In this document: piece by piece, positions 1 to 6,470 of the stretch
Numbering within the stretch: position 1 is the first letter of the stretch
Layout of the letters: the number at the start of each line of letters is the position of its first letter
Source of the DNA: an uncultured Spirochaetaceae bacterium
GTDB lineage: Bacteria > Spirochaetota > Spirochaetia > Treponematales > Treponemataceae
Direction of reading: 5' to 3'
DNA: 6,470 bases
Assembly: GCA_902766345.1 (NCBI GenBank)
Contig: CACXDK010000128.1
Coordinates: 1-6,470 of the forward strand
Notes under the pieces: generated by a model
Told to the model about the DNA's origin: nothing
Databases searched by the model: none
Seen by the model: only the letters and a program-made list of their open reading frames with translations
Translations under genes and position numbers: made by a program

Positions 1-1155
1 CTTGTTTACAGCAATAACAACAGGAATGCCAAACTTAGACATGTTCTGAATATGAGCACGAACATTTGCAAAACCTTTTTCAATGGCTGCCGTATTTTCT
101 GTAGAAAGATCAGCTTTTGCTACACCACCATGCATCTTTATTGCACGAATAGTTACGACAATAACAGATGCAGAAGGTGCAATGCCGCTCTTTCGGCACT
201 TTATATCAAAGAATTTTTCAGCACCCAAATCTGCAGCAAAACCAGCTTCGGTTACTACATAATCGCCGCTTGCAAGGGCACACAAAGTTGCATTTACAGA
301 GTTACAGCCATGAGCAATGTTAGCAAAAGGTCCGCCATGAATAAATGCAGGAGTATGTTCAAGAGTCTGAACAAGATTAGGGCGAATTGCATCTTTGAGC
401 AATGCAGCCACAGCTCCTGTGCACTTTAACTCACCAAAAAGAACTGGACGTTTATCATAAGTTTCTGCAATTATAATTTTAGAAATGCGTTCTTTTAATT
501 CCGTAATAGACTTAGACAGACATACAATTGCCATAATCTCGCTGGCAACTGAAATTTGAAAGTGAGATTCTCTAGGAACTCCGTCAACTCTTGTTCCAAG
601 ACCAATAATAACATTGCGTAAAGCACGGTCATTAAGATCTACACATCTTTTCCATGATACAGTACGAGGATCAATGCCGAGTTCATTTCCCTGCTGCAGA
701 TGATTATCTATTAAAGCTGCCATAAGATTGTTTGCAGCAGTAATAGCATGAATATCGCCAGTAAAGTGCAGGTTTATATCTTCCATAGGAACAACCTGTG
801 CATAGCCGCCGCCACAGGCTCCACCCTTAACACCAAAACAAGGACCAAGAGAAGGTTCTCTTAAAGCAATGACAGCCTTTTTTCCAATGCGACGCAATCC
901 ATCCCCTAATGCAACTGTTACAGTAGATTTACCTTCACCAGCAGCAGTTGGAGTCATTGCAGTAACAAGAATAAGCTTACCACGCTTTGAAGAATTGAGA
1001 GCCTTTTCCTGCAATTCATTCATTTTCCTAAAATTGAGTTTTGCCTTGTATGAGCCATAAAAATCCAAATCGTCCTGAGCAATATCAATCTTCTTTGCAA
1101 CTTCTACAATTGGAAGCATTTCGTTTTTCTGTGCAATCTCTATATCTGTCAACAT
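1..1155 (-). CDS. fhs: Formate--tetrahydrofolate ligase, N-terminal part (runs off the window)
   Basis: This cytoplasmic enzyme joins formate to tetrahydrofolate using ATP to give 10-formyl-THF, which feeds purine synthesis, initiator-tRNA formylation and, in acetogens, the methyl branch of the Wood-Ljungdahl pathway. The 385 visible codons are open to base 1; the family is about 555 residues long, so roughly the last 170 are outside. The start is typical of the family (MLTDIEIAQ). The ATP loop [11 protein letters not shown] lies near residue 84. The family signature follows at about 112-145 ([20 protein letters not shown], then [14 protein letters not shown]). [15 protein letters not shown] lies near 240 and [14 protein letters not shown] near 272. 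ATG at 1155 is chosen because AGGAG (1162-1166) sits six bases upstream. It begins 28 nt after rsuA and is probably the last visible gene of that operon. Identity is near certain; whether its role is acetogenic or purely biosynthetic cannot be told here. Confidence 0.97.
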   Translation of the reverse strand, partial: MLTDIEIAQKNEMLPIVEVAKKIDIAQDDLDFYGSYKAKLNFRKMNELQEKALNSSKRGKLILVTAMTPTAAGEGKSTVTVALGDGLRRIGKKAVIALREPSLGPCFGVKGGACGGGYAQVVPMEDINLHFTGDIHAITAANNLMAALIDNHLQQGNELGIDPRTVSWKRCVDLNDRALRNVIIGLGTRVDGVPRESHFQISVASEIMAIVCLSKSITELKERISKIIIAETYDKRPVLFGELKCTGAVAALLKDAIRPNLVQTLEHTPAFIHGGPFANIAHGCNSVNATLCALASGDYVVTEAGFAADLGAEKFFDIKCRKSGIAPSASVIVVTIRAIKMHGGVAKADLSTENTAAIEKGFANVRAHIQNMSKFGIPVVIAVNK

Positions 1156-1161
1156 ATTACA

Positions 1162-1166
1162 CTCCT
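1162..1166 (-). promoter_or_regulatory. Ribosome binding site of fhs
   Basis: On the minus strand AGGAG stands six bases before the ATG at 1155, inside the 28-nt gap after rsuA. It fixes the fhs start and indicates that fhs is translated independently of rsuA. Confidence 0.75.
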
Positions 1167-1183
1167 TTCTATATATTACTGAT

Positions 1184-1930
1184 TTATTTACTGACATCAA
1201 GCAGCAAAAGTTCTTCTGCTGTAAGTTCCCTGCACTTTCCAGGCTCAAGCAAAGGATCTAGAACCAGTTTATTCATCTGAATGCGCTTAAGATATACAAC
1301 CTCATTTTCCAAAGCAGCAAACAAACGTTTTACCTCATGATACTTTCCCTCGCACACAGTCAGCAGACATTCTGTATCAGTTTTCCATTCTATCTGAGCA
1401 GGAAGACAGTCGGCAGCGTCTTCCCTTCCCTCCGCTTCAATGTGCATTCCCGCTGCGAGCTTTTGAGCATACTGCATTTTTTTATCAGCATCAACAGCAT
1501 CTCTCAAATGAACCTCATAAACTTTAGGAACATTATTCTTTGGGGATGTAAGCCTATGAAGCAAATCACCGTCTGTCGTAAAAATCAAAAGTCCTTCCGT
1601 ATCAACATCAAGCCGACCTACAGTACTAACTTCCACACCAGAAAATTTACGCCTAAACTCCAGAGGTAAAAGTTCATACACAGTAGCATGAGCACCATCC
1701 TTTGTTGAGCAAACATATCCATCAATCTTATTCATCATAATGTAAATATGTTTTTTTACAACAAGAGGCTTTCCATTTACGGACACTTCATCTTTTTCTG
1801 CATCAACATGAACATCAACAGCAGAAGGCATTTCCCCATTCACAGTTACAGCTCCACTATGAATAAGAGACTTAACATCCTTACGCGAGCCAAAACCATT
1901 ATTTGCAAGCAGTTTATCCAACCGAATCAT
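1184..1930 (-). CDS. rsuA: RsuA-family 16S rRNA pseudouridine synthase
   Basis: The product is 248 residues. An S4 RNA-binding domain occupies about residues 2-50 ([20 protein letters not shown], then VTVNG). A TruA/RsuA-type synthase domain follows from about 60. [19 protein letters not shown] (106-123) carries the expected catalytic aspartate, D108. The late family motif [13 protein letters not shown] is at 194-206. The segments [14 protein letters not shown] and the C-terminal [11 protein letters not shown] resemble E. coli RsuA more than RluB/RluE, so the likely target is U516 (E. coli numbering) of 16S rRNA, modified during 30S assembly. The sister enzymes acting on 23S rRNA cannot be fully excluded. 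ATG at 1930 is preferred to an in-frame TTG at 1963: it has AGGAA five bases upstream and begins exactly where the S4 domain does, while the longer form only adds residues overlapping the TPR gene. The TPR stop codon is 1 nt away, which suggests translational coupling. Confidence 0.92.
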   Translation of the reverse strand: MIRLDKLLANNGFGSRKDVKSLIHSGAVTVNGEMPSAVDVHVDAEKDEVSVNGKPLVVKKHIYIMMNKIDGYVCSTKDGAHATVYELLPLEFRRKFSGVEVSTVGRLDVDTEGLLIFTTDGDLLHRLTSPKNNVPKVYEVHLRDAVDADKKMQYAQKLAAGMHIEAEGREDAADCLPAQIEWKTDTECLLTVCEGKYHEVKRLFAALENEVVYLKRIQMNKLVLDPLLEPGKCRELTAEELLLLDVSK

Positions 1931-1931
1931 T

Positions 1932-3173
1932 TTATTTCCTGCAAGCCTGACGCATCTGCTCAAGGCTTTCCTTTAAGTTTGTTATGCCGACAGCATCAAA
2001 GAACTTTTCTGCCTTGTCTATTGCAGAAAGAGCTTCTGTAAAATTCTTAGCTTCAATGTAAACATTTGCAAGAAATGTATAAAGATAACCTAATTCAGAA
2101 GAATTCCCTTCAAATGCTTTTATGGCATCCTTACACAAATTTTCGGCATCCTGAATAAAGCCAGCATTAACATACATTCCCAATATCTGATAAAACCATT
2201 GAAGATTTTTTGGATTCTTTTTAAAACAGTTTAAGTAAGCCTCAGAAGCTTTGCTTAGATTATTTGCAGCAGCATACATATCACCAAGTTTCATATCTGG
2301 CAAATATGAATCAGGAAAATCTGTCTTTAACTTCAAAAGCAATTTTTCTGCATTTGGAACATCCTGCAGGCAAAGATATGCTTCTGCAACAAGAATGTAA
2401 GCATCAAGTTGAAATTCTTTATCATCTTTATACGCAGCAGCAGCTTTATTGGCAGGTTCAATTCCCTCTGCAAACTTACCTAAAGACATAAGGCTCAACG
2501 CATAATTATAAAGAGCATTTGCATTAGAGCCATCCAAATCAAGAGACTTTTTATAGTAGCTAACAGCTTCTTCATAGCTGCCTTCTTCCATGCACAAATT
2601 TGCATACCGCTGAGCAGCCCTTGCATCATAAAATCCAGAATCGACAGCCTTTTTAAGATTATCACGTGCAAGAGCCCTTGTTTCAGGCTCAGTTTTTATC
2701 CAGCTGTCTCCAAATAAAAGAAGCACTTCATAATAATAATTTCCAAGCGCATAATTAATACACGGAGAAGTTCCGTACTGCTTTTCATACTGCTGAACAA
2801 TTTTTTCTACATCATAAGAAACCATGTCCAGCTTACCAGGATTAAGACGAACTTCATTTAATACTTCCTTTGCCTTTAAATCCTTAAATGCAAAAGATGT
2901 ATGAGCTTCCGTATTTGCAAAATACTGCGTACAAAGTTCAACCTTTTTTGCAATGATATAATCACTGTCATCTGCTCCTAAAGCATTCCAAGCACTTTTA
3001 TATTTTTTAGAAGCAATAAGAGAATCTGCATTTTTTATTCTTTTTTTTGCAAAAGAAGGAGCAGAAGCATAAACATCATTTCCAGAAAGTTTTCTGTCAG
3101 CCGAAAAAACTGCGGAAGTTAATGATATAAACAGAATTGAAAATAGAAAAAATTTGAACAGTGTCGTCTTCAT
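1932..3173 (-). CDS. Secreted TPR-repeat protein of unknown function
   Basis: The product is 413 residues. The N-terminus is a classical Sec signal peptide: K2 and K7, a hydrophobic core at about 8-22, then a likely signal peptidase I site after AVFS (residues 21-24). There is no lipobox cysteine, so I expect a soluble periplasmic or exported protein. Residues 30-180 are helical in character and match no domain I recognise. From about 184 to 393 there are roughly five or six tetratricopeptide repeats, clearest at 184-217 (ANLCMEEGSYEEAVSYYKKS), 218-251 (LYNYALSLMSLGKFAEGIEP), 256-289, 291-322 and 362-393. TPR arrays are protein-binding scaffolds; no catalytic motif is visible and the partner is unknown. 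The ATG at 3173 fits the signal peptide but has no Shine-Dalgarno sequence before it. A promoter candidate lies just upstream, and the stop is 1 nt from the rsuA start. Confidence 0.85.
   Translation of the reverse strand: MKTTLFKFFLFSILFISLTSAVFSADRKLSGNDVYASAPSFAKKRIKNADSLIASKKYKSAWNALGADDSDYIIAKKVELCTQYFANTEAHTSFAFKDLKAKEVLNEVRLNPGKLDMVSYDVEKIVQQYEKQYGTSPCINYALGNYYYEVLLLFGDSWIKTEPETRALARDNLKKAVDSGFYDARAAQRYANLCMEEGSYEEAVSYYKKSLDLDGSNANALYNYALSLMSLGKFAEGIEPANKAAAAYKDDKEFQLDAYILVAEAYLCLQDVPNAEKLLLKLKTDFPDSYLPDMKLGDMYAAANNLSKASEAYLNCFKKNPKNLQWFYQILGMYVNAGFIQDAENLCKDAIKAFEGNSSELGYLYTFLANVYIEAKNFTEALSAIDKAEKFFDAVGITNLKESLEQMRQACRK
1936..1940 (-). promoter_or_regulatory. Ribosome binding site of rsuA, inside the end of the TPR gene
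   Basis: AGGAA on the minus strand lies five bases before the ATG at 1930. It is built from the last codons of the upstream TPR gene, whose TAA (1934-1932) falls between the site and the start codon. This layout decides the rsuA start and favours termination-reinitiation. Confidence 0.65.
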
Positions 3174-3186
3174 AATAAGTGCGGTA

Positions 3187-3216
3187 ATTATATCATGATG
3201 TCTTGATGAGCGACAA
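3187..3216 (-). promoter_or_regulatory. Candidate sigma-70-type promoter for TPR-rsuA-fhs
   Basis: On the minus strand a perfect -10 box TATAAT (3192-3187) is preceded, after an 18-base spacer, by TTGTCG (3216-3211), which matches the TTGACA consensus at four of six positions. It fills the 47-nt gap between the radical SAM stop (3221) and the TPR start (3173), the largest gap in the window. Initiation about seven bases after the -10 box would give a leader of only some 7 nt, consistent with the missing ribosome binding site. This is a prediction from motif and position only. Confidence 0.5.
3193..3208 (-). repeat. 8-bp imperfect tandem repeat in the promoter spacer
   Basis: On the minus strand CATCAAGA is followed directly by CATCATGA (seven of eight bases identical). 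The pair lies wholly between the candidate -35 and -10 boxes. It could be a regulator site, but it is short enough to be chance in AT-rich DNA. Confidence 0.3.
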
Positions 3217-3220
3217 GCCG

Positions 3221-4120
3221 TTATACATGCTGAATGTAGGAATGAAGGGTATTTAGCACACGCTTTTTATCGCCACTCCATAATGGTGCAATCAAAAGTT
3301 TTTTCGGTCCGTCCCCTGTAATTCTATGAACAACAGTCTGTGGAGGAATAATCTTTAAGCAATCCGCAACAATCTTACAATATTCTTCCAAAGTAAAAAC
3401 ATGAAAAGGATGCACTTTATATTCTTCGCCCAAAGCAGTTCCTTCAAGAACATGAAGCATTTGAAGCTTTATGCCGTCAAGCACAGGTGACAGCCCCGAA
3501 AGATACCGCACCGTTTCAAGCATATCAGAATAACTTTCATCAGGCAGACCAAGAATGACATGAACAATTACAGAAAGATTTTGTTTTTTCAGACGGACAT
3601 ACGCATCTTCAAATACAGAAAGCTCATAACCGCGATGAATACGCATTGCAGTTGTTTCATGAACAGTTTGCAGTCCCAATTCAACCCAGACAGGCTTTAT
3701 TTCATTTAATTCGCAAAGCATGTCTACAATTTCAGGAGGCAAGCAGTCAGGTCTCGTGCCTATAGATAAAGCTACAATTTCAGGAAATAAAATAGCCTTC
3801 ATAAACAAAGGCTTAAGTACAGCAACAGAAGCATAAGTATTTGTAAAAGATTGAAAATATGCAATATATTTTCGCTCTGGTTCAGATGTCTTTTTTGGGA
3901 ATTTACTGTCAACCCTCAGCTTTGCTTTTTGGATTTGAATAGAAATATCTTCTGGTGCAGTAGCAAAATCGCCAGAGCCACCAGCAGAACAGAACGTACA
4001 GCCACCAAAACCTTTTGTACCGTCACGCGTCGGACAGGTACATCCGGTAGAAAGTGAAAGCTTATAGACTTTTGTTCCAAAAGTCTTTTTTAAATAATCA
4101 GAAAGAGAATAATACGTCAT
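3221..4120 (-). CDS. Radical SAM protein of the YtqA/YhcC family (TIGR01212), MnmL candidate
   Basis: The product is 299 residues from the ATG at 4120. The [4Fe-4S] site is the family form CPTRDGTKGFGGCTFC (C-x11-C-x2-C), near residues 29-44, followed by SAGGSGDFA. Other family blocks are KYIAYFQSFTNTYA, SIGTRPDCLPPEIVD, VWVELGLQTVHETTAMRI, HVILGLPDES, then IIPPQTVVHRITGDGPK and LLIAPLW near the C-terminus. As I recall the sequences, the SAGGSGDF and HRITGDGP blocks are closer to Bacillus YtqA than to E. coli YhcC. YtqA has been linked to mnm5s2U synthesis at the wobble base of tRNA and renamed MnmL; applying that here is an inference, and its partner methylase MnmM is not in this window. An in-frame TTG at 4132, 2 nt after the HD stop, is an alternative start adding four residues. 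Neither start has a clear Shine-Dalgarno, so translation may be coupled to the HD gene 14 nt upstream. Confidence 0.9.
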   Translation of the reverse strand: MTYYSLSDYLKKTFGTKVYKLSLSTGCTCPTRDGTKGFGGCTFCSAGGSGDFATAPEDISIQIQKAKLRVDSKFPKKTSEPERKYIAYFQSFTNTYASVAVLKPLFMKAILFPEIVALSIGTRPDCLPPEIVDMLCELNEIKPVWVELGLQTVHETTAMRIHRGYELSVFEDAYVRLKKQNLSVIVHVILGLPDESYSDMLETVRYLSGLSPVLDGIKLQMLHVLEGTALGEEYKVHPFHVFTLEEYCKIVADCLKIIPPQTVVHRITGDGPKKLLIAPLWSGDKKRVLNTLHSYIQHV

Positions 4121-4134
4121 GGAGCATGACAATT

Positions 4135-4743
4135 TTATTCATAGTTATCAAAATATTTTGAATCTTCAAGATACTTGCGTCGTGACATAACAAGATTTAT
4201 CAATTCCTGATACATATTGTAGTCAACTTCGAGTGCAAGAGGGAAAATAAAATACTCTGTTTCATCACAATAGCGTTCTATAAATTCAGCACTTGTTACA
4301 AATCCAAGGCTTATCATATTGCTGATTCGGTCAGCACATTTCAGAACTTTTGCATTGTGACTGCCATCTTCAAGAATGCCACGAAGGAATTCTCTTTTAA
4401 GCTGTCCAGGTTTCTTTGTTACTTCCATAACAAGCTTAAGAACTTCAGGACCGTCAGCATCCGCATTGGCAATAAGATTTGAATCGTAGCCGGGAATGTC
4501 TTCAATAACATCATGCACGCAACTCGCCTTAAGCAGAACACTATCGATATAACCATAGTCAATCAAAATGCCCATGGTATCTATCTGATGGCGGAACATG
4601 TTTCCACCTGCAAACCTCGCCTTTCCTATCAGCGAAGTTGCAATCTGCATATAAGGAGCGAGTTTTATGTCACTCAGCATAAGCATGTGGTCTTTATCCA
4701 TTTCAGAGGGTTTTTCAGTTGCAGTATTAAAGACTCTTCCCAT
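4135..4743 (-). CDS. Stand-alone HD-domain protein resembling RelA/SpoT-type (p)ppGpp hydrolase
   Basis: The product is 202 residues with no signal peptide or membrane segment, so it is probably cytoplasmic. The centre is an HD phosphohydrolase fold of the RelA/SpoT kind: R51-H52 in FRHQID, then H77-D78 and E81-D82 in CVHDVIED, and D138 with N142 in CADRISNM. These match in order and spacing the metal-binding and catalytic residues of the Rel hydrolase domain (H, HD, ED, D, N). There is no synthetase, TGS or ACT domain, so the architecture is that of a small alarmone hydrolase (Mesh1-like). The expected reaction would be removal of the 3'-pyrophosphate from (p)ppGpp. That is inferred; another nucleotide substrate is possible, and the segments outside the motifs diverge from the Rel proteins I know. 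The ATG at 4743 has an ideal AAGGAGG six bases upstream, overlapping the valS stop, 11 nt away. Confidence 0.8.
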   Translation of the reverse strand: MGRVFNTATEKPSEMDKDHMLMLSDIKLAPYMQIATSLIGKARFAGGNMFRHQIDTMGILIDYGYIDSVLLKASCVHDVIEDIPGYDSNLIANADADGPEVLKLVMEVTKKPGQLKREFLRGILEDGSHNAKVLKCADRISNMISLGFVTSAEFIERYCDETEYFIFPLALEVDYNMYQELINLVMSRRKYLEDSKYFDNYE

Positions 4744-4749
4744 GCTCTG

Positions 4750-4756
4750 CCTCCTT
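4750..4756 (-). promoter_or_regulatory. Consensus ribosome binding site of the HD gene, overlapping the valS stop
   Basis: AAGGAGG on the minus strand is a full match to the anti-Shine-Dalgarno complement and lies six bases before the ATG at 4743. It shares two bases with the valS TAA (4757-4755). It is the strongest such site in the window, so the HD gene should be well translated from the valS message. Confidence 0.75.
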
Positions 4757-6470
4757 AAAGTGCCTGTACGTAAGAATTAAGCTTTTCAACACGTCTCTTG
4801 CTAGATTCAAGCTTATCTTTTTCAGCCTGAACAACCTCAGCAGGAGCATGCTCAACAAACTTTCCACTCAACTTGGCTTCGCTCTTCTTTATTGTAGCTT
4901 CCTCGGCTGCAATTTCTTTCTTAAAGCGGGCAACAAGCTGTTCCTTGTTAATGCTTTCATCAACAAGAAGGAATGCTTCAAAGCCTTCACCGACTGTACC
5001 GATTGCTTTTTCTGGCTTTGCACTTACAAACTCAGTCTTTGCAACACCAGCAAGAAGCTCTATCATATCAGTCTTTTCTTTTATTACATCGGCATTTGAA
5101 CCAGAAGAAATCATAATTGCTACATGAACTTTTGAAGCAGGATCAATGCCACATTCAACACGCAAACCACGAATATTACGGATAAGTTCCTTAAGAACAG
5201 CAAAACGTGCTGTTACAGTTTCATTTACACGGCTGTCATTTGGAAGCGGATAAGGAGCATCAACCAGCATTCCCATGTAAGAACTGCTTGAAATGATTTT
5301 CTGCTCGCCAGCCTTTGCCCTGTTACCAATAATCTCAGACAAAGGAAGTTTTGAATAGATTTCCTCTGTAACAAAAGGAACATAAGGATGCAAAAGACGA
5401 AGAGTTTCTTCCATTACGTTCAAAAGAACAGAAACAGCACGGTCTTTTTCGTGATCGTCACCGTTACGGAATGAAAGCTTTGTAGCCTCTACATACCAGT
5501 CACAGAAATCATTCCAGAAATATTCATAAAGGGCAGAAGCGCCATCATTATATCTGTAATTTTCAAATGCAGACTTAGCATTGCGTACTGCATTATCAAG
5601 ACAAGAATAAATCCAGCGGTCAAGTTCTGTAAGGTCTGAATCCTTTACAGGAATAAGAGTTCTGCCTTCAAGATTACCAAGAATATAGCGGCTTGCATTC
5701 CAAATCTTATTACAGAAACGGCTACCCATCTTGAAGCTGTCTTTGTCAATCAAGATATCCTGTCCCTGAGCACACATGTAACTCAGAGTAAACTTAAGGG
5801 CATCCGCACCGTACATGTCAATGATTTCAAGAGGATCAATTCCGTTACCAAGAGACTTGGACATCTTTCTACCCTGCTTGTCGCGAACCAAACCATGAAT
5901 ATATATGTCATGGAATGGAGCTTTTCCTGTAAACTCAAGGCCAGCCATAATCATTCGGCTAACCCAGAAGAAAATAATGTCATAAGCAGTTACAAGTGCT
6001 GTAGTTGGATAGAACTGAGCAAGATCTGCTGTCTGCTCTGGCCATCCCAATGTACCAAAAGGCCACAGCCATGAACTGAACCAGGTATCCATTACGTCAG
6101 GATCCTGATTAAGCTTGTCAGCTCCAGCCTTACATTTAGGACAGCAGGTTGGGTCTTCGCGTGAAACTATAGTTTCACCACAGCTCTGGCAGTACCATAC
6201 AGGAATGCGGTGTCCCCACCACAACTGACGGCTAATACACCAGTCACGGATATTTTCCATCCAGTGTGAATATGTGTTTTCCCATTTTTTAGGGAAGAAT
6301 ACGATGTCACCATCTTTCCAAGCTTTAAGGGCTTTATCGGCCAAAGGACGCATCTTTACAAACCACTGGTCACTAAGATAAGGCTCTACGACAGTGTTAC
6401 AGCGGTAGCAGTGACCTACAGAGTGCTTTATCTTATCCTCGCCTTTGAAAAGACCAAGATCTTTCAAATC
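4755..6470 (-). CDS. valS: Valine--tRNA ligase, C-terminal part (runs off the window)
   Basis: This cytoplasmic class I synthetase attaches valine to tRNA-Val. The 571 visible codons are open to base 6470, so about 310-350 N-terminal residues, including the HIGH motif and most of the editing domain, lie outside. Visible in order (fragment numbering): GHCYRCNTVVEPYLSDQWF at 19-37 with C21 and C24; RQLWWGHRIPVWYC at 81-94; a cysteine cluster at 94, 97, 109/110 and 113 that probably binds zinc; DVMDTWFSSWLWP near 125-137; the ATP-binding KMSKS loop at 202-206 in GRKMSKSLGNGIDP; an anticodon-binding helical domain from about 280 (LDRWIY, CDWYVEATK, HPYVPFVTEE); and the ValRS-specific C-terminal coiled-coil arm at about 505-571, ending in VEKLNSYVQAL. 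The leucine codon TTG near the edge is internal, not a start. valS heads the visible cluster and is followed 11 nt later by the HD gene. Confidence 0.97.
   Translation of the reverse strand, partial: DLKDLGLFKGEDKIKHSVGHCYRCNTVVEPYLSDQWFVKMRPLADKALKAWKDGDIVFFPKKWENTYSHWMENIRDWCISRQLWWGHRIPVWYCQSCGETIVSREDPTCCPKCKAGADKLNQDPDVMDTWFSSWLWPFGTLGWPEQTADLAQFYPTTALVTAYDIIFFWVSRMIMAGLEFTGKAPFHDIYIHGLVRDKQGRKMSKSLGNGIDPLEIIDMYGADALKFTLSYMCAQGQDILIDKDSFKMGSRFCNKIWNASRYILGNLEGRTLIPVKDSDLTELDRWIYSCLDNAVRNAKSAFENYRYNDGASALYEYFWNDFCDWYVEATKLSFRNGDDHEKDRAVSVLLNVMEETLRLLHPYVPFVTEEIYSKLPLSEIIGNRAKAGEQKIISSSSYMGMLVDAPYPLPNDSRVNETVTARFAVLKELIRNIRGLRVECGIDPASKVHVAIMISSGSNADVIKEKTDMIELLAGVAKTEFVSAKPEKAIGTVGEGFEAFLLVDESINKEQLVARFKKEIAAEEATIKKSEAKLSGKFVEHAPAEVVQAEKDKLESSKRRVEKLNSYVQAL

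Noticed and set aside
52..429. Plus-strand open frame of 125 codons
   Set aside because: It lies antisense inside fhs, is very rich in cysteine and resembles no protein; it is a shadow of the coding strand.
1173..1200. Possible separate fhs promoter (TTGATG at 1200-1195, TAATAT at 1178-1173, 16-base spacer, minus strand)
   Set aside because: Both boxes match consensus at only four of six positions, and transcription would start near 1166, inside the fhs ribosome binding site.
1931..1963. Extended start of the rsuA product at an in-frame TTG (1963)
   Set aside because: It adds 11 residues that lie before the S4 domain, overlaps the TPR gene, and uses a weaker codon than the ATG at 1930, which has a good AGGAA site.
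3188..3212. Terminator hairpin after the radical SAM gene
   Set aside because: The only symmetric elements are a short ATCATGAT palindrome and 4-bp arms, with no GC-rich stem or following U-run; the stretch reads better as a promoter.
4848..5127. Two overlapping plus-strand open frames opposite the end of valS
   Set aside because: Both lie antisense to the ValRS coiled-coil arm, in different frames, with no ribosome binding evidence or recognisable product.
6450..6467. Start of valS at the TTG near the right edge
   Set aside because: The frame stays open to base 6470 and the sequence begins in the middle of the ValRS catalytic and editing region, so this codon is an internal leucine.

Overview
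All six genes in this window lie on the minus strand, packed head to tail. In transcription order (high to low coordinates) they are: the 3' part of valS; a stand-alone RelA/SpoT-type HD hydrolase-like gene; a YtqA/YhcC-type radical SAM gene; a gene for a secreted TPR protein; an rsuA-type 16S rRNA pseudouridine synthase; and the 5' part of fhs (formate--tetrahydrofolate ligase). The first and last genes run off the window edges. I see no RNA genes, mobile elements, CRISPR arrays or long repeats, and no gap over 50 bases between genes. The plus-strand open frames are shadows of these genes.

The DNA is AT-rich, and the good ribosome binding sites are of the AGGAG type. The TPR protein has a classical Sec signal peptide. 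The combination of a low-GC genome, fhs, a YtqA-like radical SAM protein and an exported TPR protein would fit a Treponema-like spirochaete. A Firmicute such as a clostridium is not excluded. This assignment is an inference from protein style, not a marker-gene identification.

Layout: valS (6470-4755), 11 nt gap, HD gene (4743-4135), 14 nt gap, radical SAM gene (4120-3221), 47 nt gap with a good promoter candidate, TPR gene (3173-1932), 1 nt gap, rsuA (1930-1184), 28 nt gap, fhs (1155 to the edge). The tight spacing suggests two transcription units: valS-HD-radical SAM, and TPR-rsuA-fhs started by the promoter at about 3187-3216. Read-through between the two is possible, since no terminator hairpin is seen.

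Functionally the cluster leans towards translation: tRNA charging (ValS), a possible alarmone hydrolase, a possible tRNA wobble-base modification enzyme (MnmL-like) and rRNA pseudouridylation (RsuA). It ends with one-carbon metabolism (Fhs). The most interesting points are the small HD enzyme that keeps the recognisable (p)ppGpp-hydrolase residues next to valS, the MnmL candidate, and the nearly leaderless TPR gene. I do not see strong evidence of a wholly new system; this is mainly a housekeeping region.
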